From Mucilaginibacter segetis (GTDB lineage Bacteria > Bacteroidota > Bacteroidia > Sphingobacteriales > Sphingobacteriaceae), in assembly GCF_016522075.1 (NCBI RefSeq), contig NZ_JAEHFW010000001.1, positions 1,426,001 through 1,490,000 of the forward strand: a stretch of DNA of 64,000 bases, written 5' to 3'. The position numbers were made by a program, and so were the translations under genes. Each line of letters begins with the position of its first letter. Positions within the stretch are counted from its first letter, which is position 1. Below are positions 8,428 to 16,991 of this stretch, piece by piece. The notes under the pieces were generated by a model. The model was not told the DNA's origin, did not search any database, and saw only the letters and a program-made list of their open reading frames with translations.

Positions 8428-10470
8428 ATGCATTTTTTATATCCCGTTTTTTTGTTTGCGTTATTAACACTGGCTATCCCTGTATTGGTGCACCTGTTCA
8501 ATTTTAAGCGTTACAAAAAAGTGTATTTCAGTAATGTTCAGTTCCTGAAAGAAGTGCAGGAGCAACAGGCTTCGCGCAGGAATATTAAAGAGCGGTTGAT
8601 ACTGGCAGCACGCATGTTGGCGCTTGCATTTTTAGTTTTTGCCTTTGCCCGCCCGTTCATCCCCGGTAAAGAAGCCGCAAATGCAGGTAAGCAGCAGGTG
8701 GTAAGTATTTTTGTTGATAATTCCTATTCCATGCAGAATCTTAGTCCTGAAGGATCTTTGCTTGATGTTGCCAAACAAAAGGCTAAGCAAATAGCGGCGG
8801 CATATTCCATGAACGACAGATTTCAGCTACTAACCCAGGATTTTGAGGGCAAACATCAACGCTTATTAAACCGCGAGGAATTTAACGACGCGGTAGACGC
8901 TGTAAAGATAAGTCCGCAGAGCAGAACGCTGGATCAGATTATAGCAAGACAACGATCATTAATGGATATGCAGCCTAACGCGGTAAAGAGCAGTTATGTG
9001 ATATCCGATTTTCAGAAAAACATAAAACCACCAACAGTTATAAGCGATAGTGCTGCGGTAAAGCTGGTGCAATTAAAGGCAAATGTTTTACCAAATGTTG
9101 CAGTTGATACAGCCTGGATGCTTAATGCCATCCATCGCCCGGACGAAACCGAAAAAATGGTGGTGCGCTTAAGAAATTACGCTGATAAATCCGCTGAAAG
9201 GATTCCTTTAAAGTTGACCATTAACGGCGTGCAAAAAGCTATTGGCAGTTTTACTGTGGATGCCCGATCGTCGCAAACGGATACACTCACTTTTTCGGGC
9301 TTAAAGGCAGGCTGGCAGCGTGCCCAGATACAATTGCAGGATAATCCTGTGATATTCGACAACGATTTCTATATGGCTTTTAAAGTGAATGATGTTTTAC
9401 CGGTATTGTTAATTAATGATGGCACAGCAAATAAATATTTGAAGGCTGTATTCGGCAGTGATGATTTCTTTTTGTCGACAAATGTCAATAGCGGGAATGT
9501 TGATTATTCCTCGTTGAATAATTACCCGTTGATAGTTTTAAGTGATATAAAAAATATTTCGACCGGACTGGCGCAACAATTAAATGCTTACACACGCAGG
9601 GGGGGTACTTTGATGATCTTTCCGTCCGCTGATGCTGATCTGATTAGTTATCAGGCATTGTTACAGCCCATGGGTGCAGCTTATCCGGTTAAGCTAATTA
9701 CCGAAGATGTAAGGGCGTCGACCATAAACCTGCGGAGTGCTGTATTTAAAGATATGTTTGAATCGATTCCCCGGAATCCTGATCTGCCAAAAGTGAAAAA
9801 ATATTATGACTTAAATACGGCAGGTAAAGGTGGTGAAGAATTAATGCGGCTGGCAACCGGGCAGCCTTTATGGGAGTACTGCAACTATTTAAAAGGCAAA
9901 GTATACCTGTGTGCGGTTCCCCTTGATGAGCGTTTTAGTAATTTACCTGTGCACGGGCTTTTTGTGCCTGTAATATTCAGGATAGCCCTGTTGAGCGGGC
10001 ACGATCAACCTTTATTTTACAGTATTGATGATAAAGTGATAGAGACGCCACCGCTGCAATCAACGGAGAAGCAATTAGTAAAGCTTATAAAGGGCGAAAA
10101 GGAAATTATACCGGATATAAAACAGCAGGAGGGGGCCACAATAATGTATTTACCCGATGAATTAGCGGAACCCGGAATTTACGACCTTAAAAAACAGGAT
10201 AGTACAGCAGGAGTTATTGCTTTTAATAATAACAGGAGCGAATCGGATATGAGTTATTTGAATACGGAGCAAATGAGTGAGCTTTTTTTAAAAAAGGCTA
10301 AAATATATCCTGGTAACAGGCTTAATGCAACTAATATAAATGCAACTGAAAATTCGGGTCTTCAATTATGGAAACTTTGTATAATTTTGGCACTGATCTT
10401 TTTGGCTGCAGAAACATTGCTGATCCGTTTCTATAAAACAAGCACAGGCTTTGTATCACAACCAGGCTGA
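8428..10470 (+). CDS. BatA/VWA domain membrane protein
   Basis: This 680-residue protein opens with the N-terminal BatA (aerotolerance regulator) motif: FLYPVFLFALLTLAIPVLVH, a short Asn-Phe-Lys-Arg linker, then a second helix (about 57-78) ending ARPFIP. A von Willebrand A-like domain follows, with the metal-binding DNSYSM (Asp97, Ser99, Ser101). A long periplasmic region leads to a C-terminal helix (about 648-668). Such proteins occur in Bat operons, but no MoxR ATPase or other bat gene is next to it. In my knowledge of Bacteroidota genomes this BatA form often sits beside a dihydroorotase-like gene, as it does here. Exact role unknown. Confidence 0.88.
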   Translation: MHFLYPVFLFALLTLAIPVLVHLFNFKRYKKVYFSNVQFLKEVQEQQASRRNIKERLILAARMLALAFLVFAFARPFIPGKEAANAGKQQVVSIFVDNSYSMQNLSPEGSLLDVAKQKAKQIAAAYSMNDRFQLLTQDFEGKHQRLLNREEFNDAVDAVKISPQSRTLDQIIARQRSLMDMQPNAVKSSYVISDFQKNIKPPTVISDSAAVKLVQLKANVLPNVAVDTAWMLNAIHRPDETEKMVVRLRNYADKSAERIPLKLTINGVQKAIGSFTVDARSSQTDTLTFSGLKAGWQRAQIQLQDNPVIFDNDFYMAFKVNDVLPVLLINDGTANKYLKAVFGSDDFFLSTNVNSGNVDYSSLNNYPLIVLSDIKNISTGLAQQLNAYTRRGGTLMIFPSADADLISYQALLQPMGAAYPVKLITEDVRASTINLRSAVFKDMFESIPRNPDLPKVKKYYDLNTAGKGGEELMRLATGQPLWEYCNYLKGKVYLCAVPLDERFSNLPVHGLFVPVIFRIALLSGHDQPLFYSIDDKVIETPPLQSTEKQLVKLIKGEKEIIPDIKQQEGATIMYLPDELAEPGIYDLKKQDSTAGVIAFNNNRSESDMSYLNTEQMSELFLKKAKIYPGNRLNATNINATENSGLQLWKLCIILALIFLAAETLLIRFYKTSTGFVSQPG

Positions 10471-10500
10471 TCACTTAAAACCCACCTTTAAACAGCGCTA

Positions 10501-11757
10501 ATGAATTTGCTTATCAAATCCGCCACTGTTATTGATCCGGCATCCACCCTTAACGGTAAAGTAACCGATATTTTAATTAAAGATGGAATTATCACTAAAA
10601 TGGGGACTTCCATTACTGATGAAGCCGAAATATTTGAAGCAAAAGGCAGCTATATAGCCCCCGGTTTTTTTGATCTTAACTGTAACATCGGTGAACTGGG
10701 ATTAGAAACCAAGGAGGATCTTAAAACCGGAACGTCTGCGGCTGCGGCAGGTGGTTTTACAGGTTTAGCATTAATGCCTAACACCCATCCGCCTGTGCAT
10801 TCAAAGGCGGAAGTGGAGTACCTGCTTAACCGTGCAAAGGGGAATTTAGTGGATATATATCCTCTTGGAACTATCTCCTCTAAACGTGAGGGTAAGGATA
10901 TGGCTGAAATGTACGATATGTACAACAGCGGGGCCAAAGCGTTTACCGATGGCAACCGCCCTGTGCAGGATTCGGGATTAATGGAGCGTGCCTTATTGTA
11001 TGTACAGGGTTTTGGTGCTAAAGTAATATCGTACCCCGAGGATGCATTTATTGCCGGTAAGGCAAAAGTTAACGAGGGCGTGGTAAGTACCATGTTGGGA
11101 ATGAAGGGTATTCCATCGCTCGCTGAAGAACTGATGATAGCGCGAGATCTGTATCTTGCCGAAGAAACAGGCGCATCTATACATTTCACTACCGTGTCAA
11201 CCGCGAGATCTGTAGCGCTTATAAAGGAGGCACGGAGCAAAGGTATTAAAGTTACCTGCGATGTTGCGGTGTATAACCTGGTGCTCACAGATGAGGCGTT
11301 AATGGGCTTTGACAGTCTTTACAAGGTAAAGCCCCCTCTGCGTACCCGTGCAGATGTTGATGCCTTGATTGCAGGTGTAAATGACGGAACTATTGATGCC
11401 ATAGTGTCGCAGCATACACCACACGAAATAGAATTTAAAGATGTAGAGTTTGAGGTGGCAGAATTTGGAATAACCGGCCTGCAAACAGCGTTTTCCTTAG
11501 CCGTAAAAGCAGGGCTTGATGTTGAAATTATAGTGGAAAAATTAGCTATATCTCCGCGTAAAATATTAAATATAGCGGTACCTTTAATTGCCGAAGGACA
11601 GCCTGCTAACCTGGTGTTATTTGATATGCAGAAAGAATGGGATTATACCAGGGAAGCTAATCTGTCAAAAAGTTATAATTCGCCGTTCATCGGGCAGAAC
11701 TTAAAAGGAAAAGTTTTGTTAACCTGTAATAATAATCAACTTTTTAACTCTAAGTAA
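10501..11757 (+). CDS. Dihydroorotase homologue lacking metal ligands (probable pseudoenzyme)
   Basis: The 418-residue protein has the full dihydroorotase/amidohydrolase fold but not the active site. Where active enzymes have His-x-His it has Asn60-x-Asn62 (DLNCNIGE). The later ligand positions are Tyr178 (SYPEDA), Thr231 (HFTTVST) and Gln304 (IVSQHTPHE) instead of His, His and Asp; only Asp150/Lys146 remain. It therefore almost certainly cannot bind the catalytic zinc pair. Non-catalytic dihydroorotase partners of aspartate transcarbamoylase are known in other bacteria, so a structural or regulatory role is plausible. A probable active paralogue lies at 41305-42639. The stop is one base before the next gene. 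Confidence 0.9.
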   Translation: MNLLIKSATVIDPASTLNGKVTDILIKDGIITKMGTSITDEAEIFEAKGSYIAPGFFDLNCNIGELGLETKEDLKTGTSAAAAGGFTGLALMPNTHPPVHSKAEVEYLLNRAKGNLVDIYPLGTISSKREGKDMAEMYDMYNSGAKAFTDGNRPVQDSGLMERALLYVQGFGAKVISYPEDAFIAGKAKVNEGVVSTMLGMKGIPSLAEELMIARDLYLAEETGASIHFTTVSTARSVALIKEARSKGIKVTCDVAVYNLVLTDEALMGFDSLYKVKPPLRTRADVDALIAGVNDGTIDAIVSQHTPHEIEFKDVEFEVAEFGITGLQTAFSLAVKAGLDVEIIVEKLAISPRKILNIAVPLIAEGQPANLVLFDMQKEWDYTREANLSKSYNSPFIGQNLKGKVLLTCNNNQLFNSK

Positions 11758-11758
11758 T

Positions 11759-12430
11759 ATGACCGACCCCAAAGTAAGATCAGCTGTTACAAGCGCATTA
11801 CAGGCTTTTGCTAATTACAGCGATTTTGATGCTGTATCTCTTGATCGTCAAATTGAAGATGTGTTTGCATCAGACGACGACTTTTTAAAGAAAGTTGACT
11901 CCCTTGATGAGGTTTTTGATGCTCATCCCCAGGCCGAAGACCTGCGGGAAGTGTTTTTTGATTTGTTGATGATCAATTTTTTTAGCGAGGATGTTAAAAA
12001 GCTGGAAGATGATTATCTGGAAACACCGGAATGGGAAAGCATAGAAGAACAAACCCTGGACAGAGGTACCGAACTGTTAAACTTGCTTTTATACCTGAAT
12101 GAATGTGAGGACGAAGAAATAGATCCGGAATTGGAAGATTATCTGAAAGAGTTTTTGCTGGTTGATGAAGACGAATTTCAGGATGAGTACAGGATATACG
12201 AGCCAGTAATAGCAAACCAGATATTGGTGGAAAGTCCCGTTAATGAAATAAATAAAGTAGCTGAAAGCTTGCCTGATGATTCGGAGTTGAAAGAATTGTT
12301 TTTTCCGATGATGTGCTTTTTTCAAAATCCATCCCCATCGGCAAACGAAATAGAAAATATAGCGAACAATGCTTCTAATACGCCTTTTGATATGGCGGTT
12401 TTAGAAATATTAGTTAGCTTTAATAAATAA
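11759..12430 (+). CDS. Acidic helical protein of unknown function
   Basis: This is a 223-residue cytoplasmic protein without signal peptide or membrane segment. It is rich in Asp and Glu throughout (for example ECEDEEIDPELEDY) and predicted mainly helical. I recognise no domain. It begins one base after the dihydroorotase-like stop and is followed 20 bases later by the DUF4199 gene, so the three are probably one transcript with the BatA gene upstream. Acidic character may reflect a protein-protein partner role, which is inference only. Confidence 0.75.
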   Translation: MTDPKVRSAVTSALQAFANYSDFDAVSLDRQIEDVFASDDDFLKKVDSLDEVFDAHPQAEDLREVFFDLLMINFFSEDVKKLEDDYLETPEWESIEEQTLDRGTELLNLLLYLNECEDEEIDPELEDYLKEFLLVDEDEFQDEYRIYEPVIANQILVESPVNEINKVAESLPDDSELKELFFPMMCFFQNPSPSANEIENIANNASNTPFDMAVLEILVSFNK

Positions 12431-12450
12431 TCAATTAAACCTTATTAATC

Positions 12451-13053
12451 ATGACTGACCAACTCAGAAGCAAAACTATCAACAATTTGTCGCTTAAATA
12501 CGGCTTGTTAATAGGAGGCATCTCCATTGTTTTATCGGTAATTTTCAGAATTATAGACCCGCTGTTGCAATTTACCAATACATGGATATCGTTATTAGCA
12601 TTTGTAATAGTTATAGTTCTATTAGTGATTTTTGGGATAGAAGTACGAAAGAATGTGGGAGGATTTTGGAATTATGGAGAAGCATTCAGAAGCCTTATTA
12701 TCATGTCGGTATTTATTTCCATATTGACGGTACTTTATAGTTTTATATTATTCAAGTATATTGATCCTGAGTTGCCGACTAAGGTTAATGCCGCAATTTT
12801 AGATAATTTAACAACCAAGCTAAGCAATATGGGCCTGGATCAATCTAAGATGGATGAGATAACCAAACCCTTTGAAAACGGGGAATTCGAGGCTAAATTT
12901 AAACCAACCTTTAAAAACGAACTTACCAACTTTGGGTTCGGGTTATTGATCTATGCGGTTATTGATCTGATAATAGCTGCCATCATTAAAAAACGGCCAC
13001 CAATGTTTGCCCCGGTTGTAGAAGATGATTTAGATACTGACCCGGTAGTTTAA
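12451..13053 (+). CDS. DUF4199 integral membrane protein
   Basis: The 200-residue product has four hydrophobic helices: about 17-35, 42-60, 75-98 and 163-178. The first three with the connecting EVRKNVGGFWNYGEAFRSL are characteristic of DUF4199, a Bacteroidota membrane family without assigned function. The segment between helices three and four is amphipathic and Lys/Asp-rich. It is the last gene of the BatA/dihydroorotase-like run and is followed by a strong bidirectional terminator at 13073-13106. Confidence 0.85.
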   Translation: MTDQLRSKTINNLSLKYGLLIGGISIVLSVIFRIIDPLLQFTNTWISLLAFVIVIVLLVIFGIEVRKNVGGFWNYGEAFRSLIIMSVFISILTVLYSFILFKYIDPELPTKVNAAILDNLTTKLSNMGLDQSKMDEITKPFENGEFEAKFKPTFKNELTNFGFGLLIYAVIDLIIAAIIKKRPPMFAPVVEDDLDTDPVV

Positions 13054-13072
13054 ATAAGAGTACTTTATACAG

Positions 13073-13106
13073 AAAAGCCGCTTTATGATTAATAAAGCGG
13101 CTTTTT
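13073..13106. terminator. Bidirectional intrinsic terminator
   Basis: Perfect 14-base arms at 13073-13086 and 13092-13105 surround a five-base loop, with an A-run on the left and a T-run on the right. It separates the convergent DUF4199 gene and the unknown gene at 13124-13462 and can serve both. Confidence 0.85.
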
Positions 13107-13123
13107 GTATGCAATTGTATAGC

Positions 13124-13462
13124 TTACTCCAGGCAATTAATGGCATTGGTAATAGCCTCGATAAGTTTTTTATTTAACGAATTGCCGAGTACAATTTCCC
13201 ATTTGCCGTCTTGACGCTGTAGCCAGTGTACTTGTGAGCCATTATTAATACTGCTTGTTAAAGCTATTTTGTAAATGCTTTCTGTATTGCTATAGATCAC
13301 TTTTAAAACCTTGGCGCGGTAAGCCTTTTTTAAATGGCTGAATGATATGGTAAATACTTTGGATACCGACAAACTGTTACTGGTATTAGTTTGCCGTTCC
13401 TTGTTTACTCTGACAACTTTTAGTTGTACGGGTTTTGGTTTTTGTTGTGCTGTGGTTGACAT
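13124..13462 (-). CDS. Small cytoplasmic protein of unknown function
   Basis: The 112-residue protein has a basic, low-complexity N-terminus (about 1-30), then a compact alpha/beta region containing VHWLQRQDGKWEIVLGNSL and a final helix. The pattern of alternating strands and a closing helix looks like a real folded domain, but I do not recognise the family. It is monocistronic between a terminator and a 217-base gap leading to blaR1's terminator. Confidence 0.6.
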   Translation of the reverse strand: MSTTAQQKPKPVQLKVVRVNKERQTNTSNSLSVSKVFTISFSHLKKAYRAKVLKVIYSNTESIYKIALTSSINNGSQVHWLQRQDGKWEIVLGNSLNKKLIEAITNAINCLE

Positions 13463-13614
13463 ATTATTGATAATAAGTTATTGCAGATTTTGTAATTCAG
13501 TTGTTTGGTATCGGGAAGTTATTATCAATTGCATGCGTTATATATATCTGAATTAAATATTAAACCACAGGTTAAATAATATGTTTTAAAAGCTGCTTGT
13601 TTTTTTCCTAATTC

Positions 13615-13645
13615 AAAAAAAAGGTCGGATAATCTTTATCCGACC
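13615..13645 (-). terminator. Intrinsic terminator after blaR1
   Basis: On the minus strand, perfect 10-base arms (13636-13645 and 13623-13632) close a three-base loop and run into eight T residues (13615-13622). It sits 35 bases beyond the stop of the M56 peptidase gene. Confidence 0.85.
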
Positions 13646-13679
13646 TGCTGAGTAACTATTAAATATTAACTGGTTTGTA

Positions 13680-15530
13680 TTATTTGCTTTTTTTGGTATA
13701 AATGTAAACTACGCCATATTTAGCTTTGTCGCCATATTTTTTTATAGTATCGGCACCGGTGGCAATATTCATCCTGTCTATATCAAAAGCAGATAATTTT
13801 TTAAGGTCTTTTATAGTTGCCTCCTTGCCATCAATAATGATCAACTTATCTGATATCCTGTTAACACCTGAATTATAATTTACGCCAACCACATGATCAG
13901 TAGATAATTTATATCCCTTAACAGTTACTGCGTTTAACGATGCTTTGCCATTAATCTTAATCGGATCTAAGTTTTTATCACTGCGGCTAATATATACCTG
14001 ATCTCCCTCCATTTTATATCCCTGTACTACTACATCCGGCTTAATGGGTTTTAACTGCCCCTGAACGGTGTATAACATGTTACTATTGCCATCAAGCCGT
14101 AAAGTATCCCCTTTAACTCTGTTGAGCCGTAATCCGTTTACAGTATGAGATAAATTACCTCTTCCTGTTATTACGATATCAGTTATTTGGCGTTTATGAC
14201 CCAGTTTTTCCAAGAGTTTTTTGCCTTCTTCAGATCCTTTGGTCGTAATAAACACCACTTTATTTTTGTTTTCGAATCTAAGCTCGCGGTCGGGGCCAAG
14301 TAAATTATCTAAACCATCAGCAGATACAATATTTATAGCCTCAATCTGGGTAGGGTCAATGGTTTTGAATTCGGTGCTGTTTATTTTTTTACCATTCAAT
14401 ACAAAATTCATAGAGTCGGTACCTGCAACATGATCAGTTAGAATTATCGACACTCTTTTAGCTGTATCTTTTGATAAACGCAGGGTATCCAGTTTAATGT
14501 TAAACTTCTGAATTTTCTTTTCATTGGATAACAATACCCTGAAGTTTTGAGTAACAATGGTATCGGCCTTAGCGATTGTATTTATAGTTGCCTTTTTTAG
14601 AGCCAGAGTAACAGGCTTAATAGCATGGTTGAGCCTGATAGATATTGGTTTTGCTACCTCAGCCTTTGTTAAGGTGAAAACTAATAACAATGCGGTTACC
14701 GCGGGTATTATTAATACATACCTAGTAAGATTGTAATTGGAAGATCTTTGAGTGTTCATCATAATTATACGTTTTTTTATTGTTGATATATTAAAGTGGT
14801 TTACTATGCCGGGGGTGCTATTATTAAAACTTACATTGAGCAGACTGTACTGATAAGCTTTGCTATCGAATCCTTTGTTAAGGATTTTTCTATCGGTTAT
14901 AAATTCTATGTTTTCTCTTACGGCTTTCTTTATCAGCCAAATTCCCGGGTTAAACCAATAGAAGATACTGCTTAGCTCAGCTATCAGAATATCAATAGAA
15001 TGCCATCCCTTTACGTGTACCTGTTCGTGTAATAAAATGGCTTTTATATCCTCAGGTTTATGGTTGGCCGGATTGATATAAATACTTCTCCAGAAAGAAA
15101 ATGGCGCCGCTTTGCCACTTATTACCCTGATATTGTGTCCATGCAGATTGTCCGGTTGCGACTCATGGTATAATTTTAGTAAGGATAGTAACTGTATTGC
15201 AAGCCTGATAAAAAGAAAAGCCGCGCCAAGCCAGAAAATTATTGTTGCAACCAACCAATAATCAGGATGGGCTATTTGTTTTACCACATTTTGAGCGGGC
15301 AGCTGTAAATTAAGAATAGCATTTTGCACCGTACCGGTAATATCCTCATGTTTCTTTGCAAAGCCGGCGAGGTCTATTTTAGGATAAACCGATGCAAACA
15401 ATATAGCCGTTACCAAATATACCCTGTTAAGCGAGTAAAAAGTTAAGCGCCTTAGTACAAAATAATAGCCTGCACAAAAAAGCAGCAGGGCAATATTTAC
15501 TTTAAATAAAAATATAAATAAAGCTGGCAT
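13680..15530 (-). CDS. BlaR1-type M56 membrane metallopeptidase sensor with plug-like C-terminal repeats
   Basis: The 616-residue protein has hydrophobic helices near residues 5-25, 37-50, 90-112 and 268-286. The M56 zinc site is HEQVH (168-172) with a downstream Glu in the Arg-Glu-Asn-Ile-Glu-Phe segment. In BlaR1/MecR1 systems such a peptidase senses an extracytoplasmic signal and triggers loss of the BlaI-type repressor encoded next door. Instead of a penicillin-binding sensor, the periplasmic part holds two segments (about 375-430 and 557-616) resembling the plug motif of TonB-dependent receptors, e.g. IIDGKEATIKDLKKLSAFDI and GVVYIYTKK. It starts 10 bases after the blaI-like stop. The sensed ligand is unknown. 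Confidence 0.88.
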   Translation of the reverse strand: MPALFIFLFKVNIALLLFCAGYYFVLRRLTFYSLNRVYLVTAILFASVYPKIDLAGFAKKHEDITGTVQNAILNLQLPAQNVVKQIAHPDYWLVATIIFWLGAAFLFIRLAIQLLSLLKLYHESQPDNLHGHNIRVISGKAAPFSFWRSIYINPANHKPEDIKAILLHEQVHVKGWHSIDILIAELSSIFYWFNPGIWLIKKAVRENIEFITDRKILNKGFDSKAYQYSLLNVSFNNSTPGIVNHFNISTIKKRIIMMNTQRSSNYNLTRYVLIIPAVTALLLVFTLTKAEVAKPISIRLNHAIKPVTLALKKATINTIAKADTIVTQNFRVLLSNEKKIQKFNIKLDTLRLSKDTAKRVSIILTDHVAGTDSMNFVLNGKKINSTEFKTIDPTQIEAINIVSADGLDNLLGPDRELRFENKNKVVFITTKGSEEGKKLLEKLGHKRQITDIVITGRGNLSHTVNGLRLNRVKGDTLRLDGNSNMLYTVQGQLKPIKPDVVVQGYKMEGDQVYISRSDKNLDPIKINGKASLNAVTVKGYKLSTDHVVGVNYNSGVNRISDKLIIIDGKEATIKDLKKLSAFDIDRMNIATGADTIKKYGDKAKYGVVYIYTKKSK

Positions 15531-15540
15531 GTCTTAAGAT

Positions 15541-15897
15541 TTAATGTTTCTCTATAAGTTTTATGATCTCTTTTAATTCTACTGCGCTGATCTTTTTTTC
15601 GTTAGCGAAAAATGTAACTAAGTCTTTATAAGAGTTTTTAAAATAGTCGCTTACAAAGCCGCTCATAAAGCGTTTTTTGTATTCCTCTTCGTTGATGGCA
15701 GGTGTGTAACGATAAGAGTTACCTAATTTTTCGCTTTTTAAAAAACCTTTACGTTCCAGGTTTTTTACAGTTGATGCCAGTGTAGTATAAGGTGGTTTCG
15801 GTTCATTTAACTGATCCAAAAAATCCTTAATAAAACCGCTTCCGGTTTGCCATATTGCCTGCATGGCTTCTTCTTCTTGAATTGATAATTTTTCCAT
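15541..15897 (-). CDS. BlaI/MecI/CopY-family repressor
   Basis: This 118-residue winged-helix repressor starts MEKLSIQEEEAMQAIW. The recognition region PPYTTLASTVKNLERKGFLKSEK is the classic BlaI/MecI helix-turn-helix and wing, and the C-terminal half is the helical dimerisation part containing the site normally cleaved on induction. A further upstream start at 15957 is possible but would put two operator palindromes inside the coding region, so I chose 15897. It forms an operon with the M56 sensor peptidase downstream and probably represses its own promoter. Confidence 0.93.
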   Translation of the reverse strand: MEKLSIQEEEAMQAIWQTGSGFIKDFLDQLNEPKPPYTTLASTVKNLERKGFLKSEKLGNSYRYTPAINEEEYKKRFMSGFVSDYFKNSYKDLVTFFANEKKISAVELKEIIKLIEKH

Positions 15898-15902
15898 CTT
15901 TC

Positions 15903-15936
15903 TACGAATATTTCGTAAATATACGACGTGTTCGTA
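15903..15936. promoter_or_regulatory. Pair of BlaI-type operator palindromes
   Basis: Two similar dyads lie just upstream of the blaI-like start. TACGAAtatTTCGTA (15903-15917) has perfect six-base arms, and TACGACgtgTTCGTA (15922-15936) has five of six matching. Their centres are 19 bases apart, so they face nearly the same side of the helix. They flank the predicted -7 element, which fits autorepression. Confidence 0.75.
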
Positions 15937-15946
15937 ATAATCCAAA
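15916..15946 (-). promoter_or_regulatory. Promoter of the blaI-blaR1 operon
   Basis: On the minus strand TTTG (15943-15946) and TATATTTA (15916-15923) are separated by 19 bases, close to the Bacteroidota consensus TTTG/TAnnTTTG. The -7 element sits between the two operator dyads. Confidence 0.6.
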
Positions 15947-16005
15947 TTATTTAACATTTTTTAAGAAAATATGCGCATTACCAGCTTACGTAACTACATA
16001 ATCAA

Positions 16006-16037
16006 CTTGGTACTTATTCAGATTAATATTAGTTTTG
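16006..16037 (+). promoter_or_regulatory. Promoter of the SDR gene
   Basis: CTTG (16006-16009), a 20-base spacer and TAGTTTTG (16030-16037, perfect TAnnTTTG) precede the start codon at 16070 by about 32 bases. Confidence 0.5.
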
Positions 16038-16069
16038 AGGTGAGCTAAAACTTATTAAAACTACTTATC

Positions 16070-16912
16070 ATGCCCTATATAACTACGGTAATAACAGGTG
16101 CTACGTCTGGTATAGGCAGAGAAACAGCTTTAGCACTGGCAAAAAAAGACCATGCAGTATACATGCTTGTTCGTGATGTAAAAAAAGGGGAGTTGTTAAG
16201 AGATGAAATAACAGGTATAACAAAAAATTCACATGTATATGTAATTGAGTGCGATCTTGCTGATATGCAGAGTATAAATTCAGCTGCCAATACCCTTAAA
16301 AGTGGTTTAATGGCAATTAATGTGCTGATAAACAACGCCGGAGGTATTTTTGCACAACGGCAGGAGAGTAAAGACGGTGTTGAACTGACCCTGGCTGTGA
16401 ATCATTTGGGTCACTTTTTACTTGTACAAAATTTATTGCCCCTGCTGGAACGCGGACAGGCACGCGTAATTAATATAAGTTCGGAAGCGCACCGTATGGG
16501 TAAACCAAATTTCAGGGATATACAATCTACTATCGCATATTCGGCATTTAAAGCATATGCCATGAGTAAGTTATTCAATATTTACTTTGCGCGCTCTTTA
16601 GCCATAAAATATGGTCCAAAGGGAATATCATCATTCGCCTTGCATCCGGGTGTAGTGAATACTTCTTTTGGTGCCGACCTTAAGGGCCTGGGGAAAATCT
16701 TGTTATGGTTTATGCGTCCGTTTATGCTTTCAGCGGAACAGGGTGCGCAAACAAGTGTTTATTTAGCTACCGCGCCACGTATTGATGCGAAAAGCGGCAA
16801 TTACTTTAAAAATAAACATGTAGTAAATCCTGCGAACATAGCAACCAAAGAAAAAGCCCGAGATAAATTATGGGATATAAGCATGGAAATGGTTGGCCCG
16901 TTTTTACAATAA
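16070..16912 (+). CDS. Short-chain dehydrogenase/reductase (retinol dehydrogenase-like)
   Basis: The 280-residue protein has the classic SDR features: cofactor motif TGATSGIGRET near residue 8, NNAGG near 87, catalytic Ser in VINISSEAH, and the active-site YAMSK. The sequence style around LALAVNHLGHFLL and the C-terminal region resembles the retinol dehydrogenase/WW-domain oxidoreductase-like group. It would reduce or oxidise a carbonyl/alcohol with NAD(P) in the cytoplasm; substrate cannot be predicted. It is divergent from the blaI-blaR1 pair and has its own promoter. Confidence 0.9.
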   Translation: MPYITTVITGATSGIGRETALALAKKDHAVYMLVRDVKKGELLRDEITGITKNSHVYVIECDLADMQSINSAANTLKSGLMAINVLINNAGGIFAQRQESKDGVELTLAVNHLGHFLLVQNLLPLLERGQARVINISSEAHRMGKPNFRDIQSTIAYSAFKAYAMSKLFNIYFARSLAIKYGPKGISSFALHPGVVNTSFGADLKGLGKILLWFMRPFMLSAEQGAQTSVYLATAPRIDAKSGNYFKNKHVVNPANIATKEKARDKLWDISMEMVGPFLQ

Positions 16913-16991
16913 GGGATCAAATTGTAACATTTTTAAGAAGGGTTGCAGTTTTAAATAAATTAAATTAGCTTAGTTGTATTAAATCCTTACC

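Noticed and set aside
8331..8501. Extended N-terminus of the CDP-alcohol phosphatidyltransferase
   Set aside because: The extra 57 residues overlap the divergent BatA gene, are not membrane-like and precede a natural start MKKVPLLLIYSR.
10650..11288. A 212-codon open frame on the minus strand inside the dihydroorotase-like gene
   Set aside because: It lies fully antisense to a gene with clear family motifs, has a low-complexity Ser/Ala/Pro-rich product and no recognisable domain, so it is a frame shadow.
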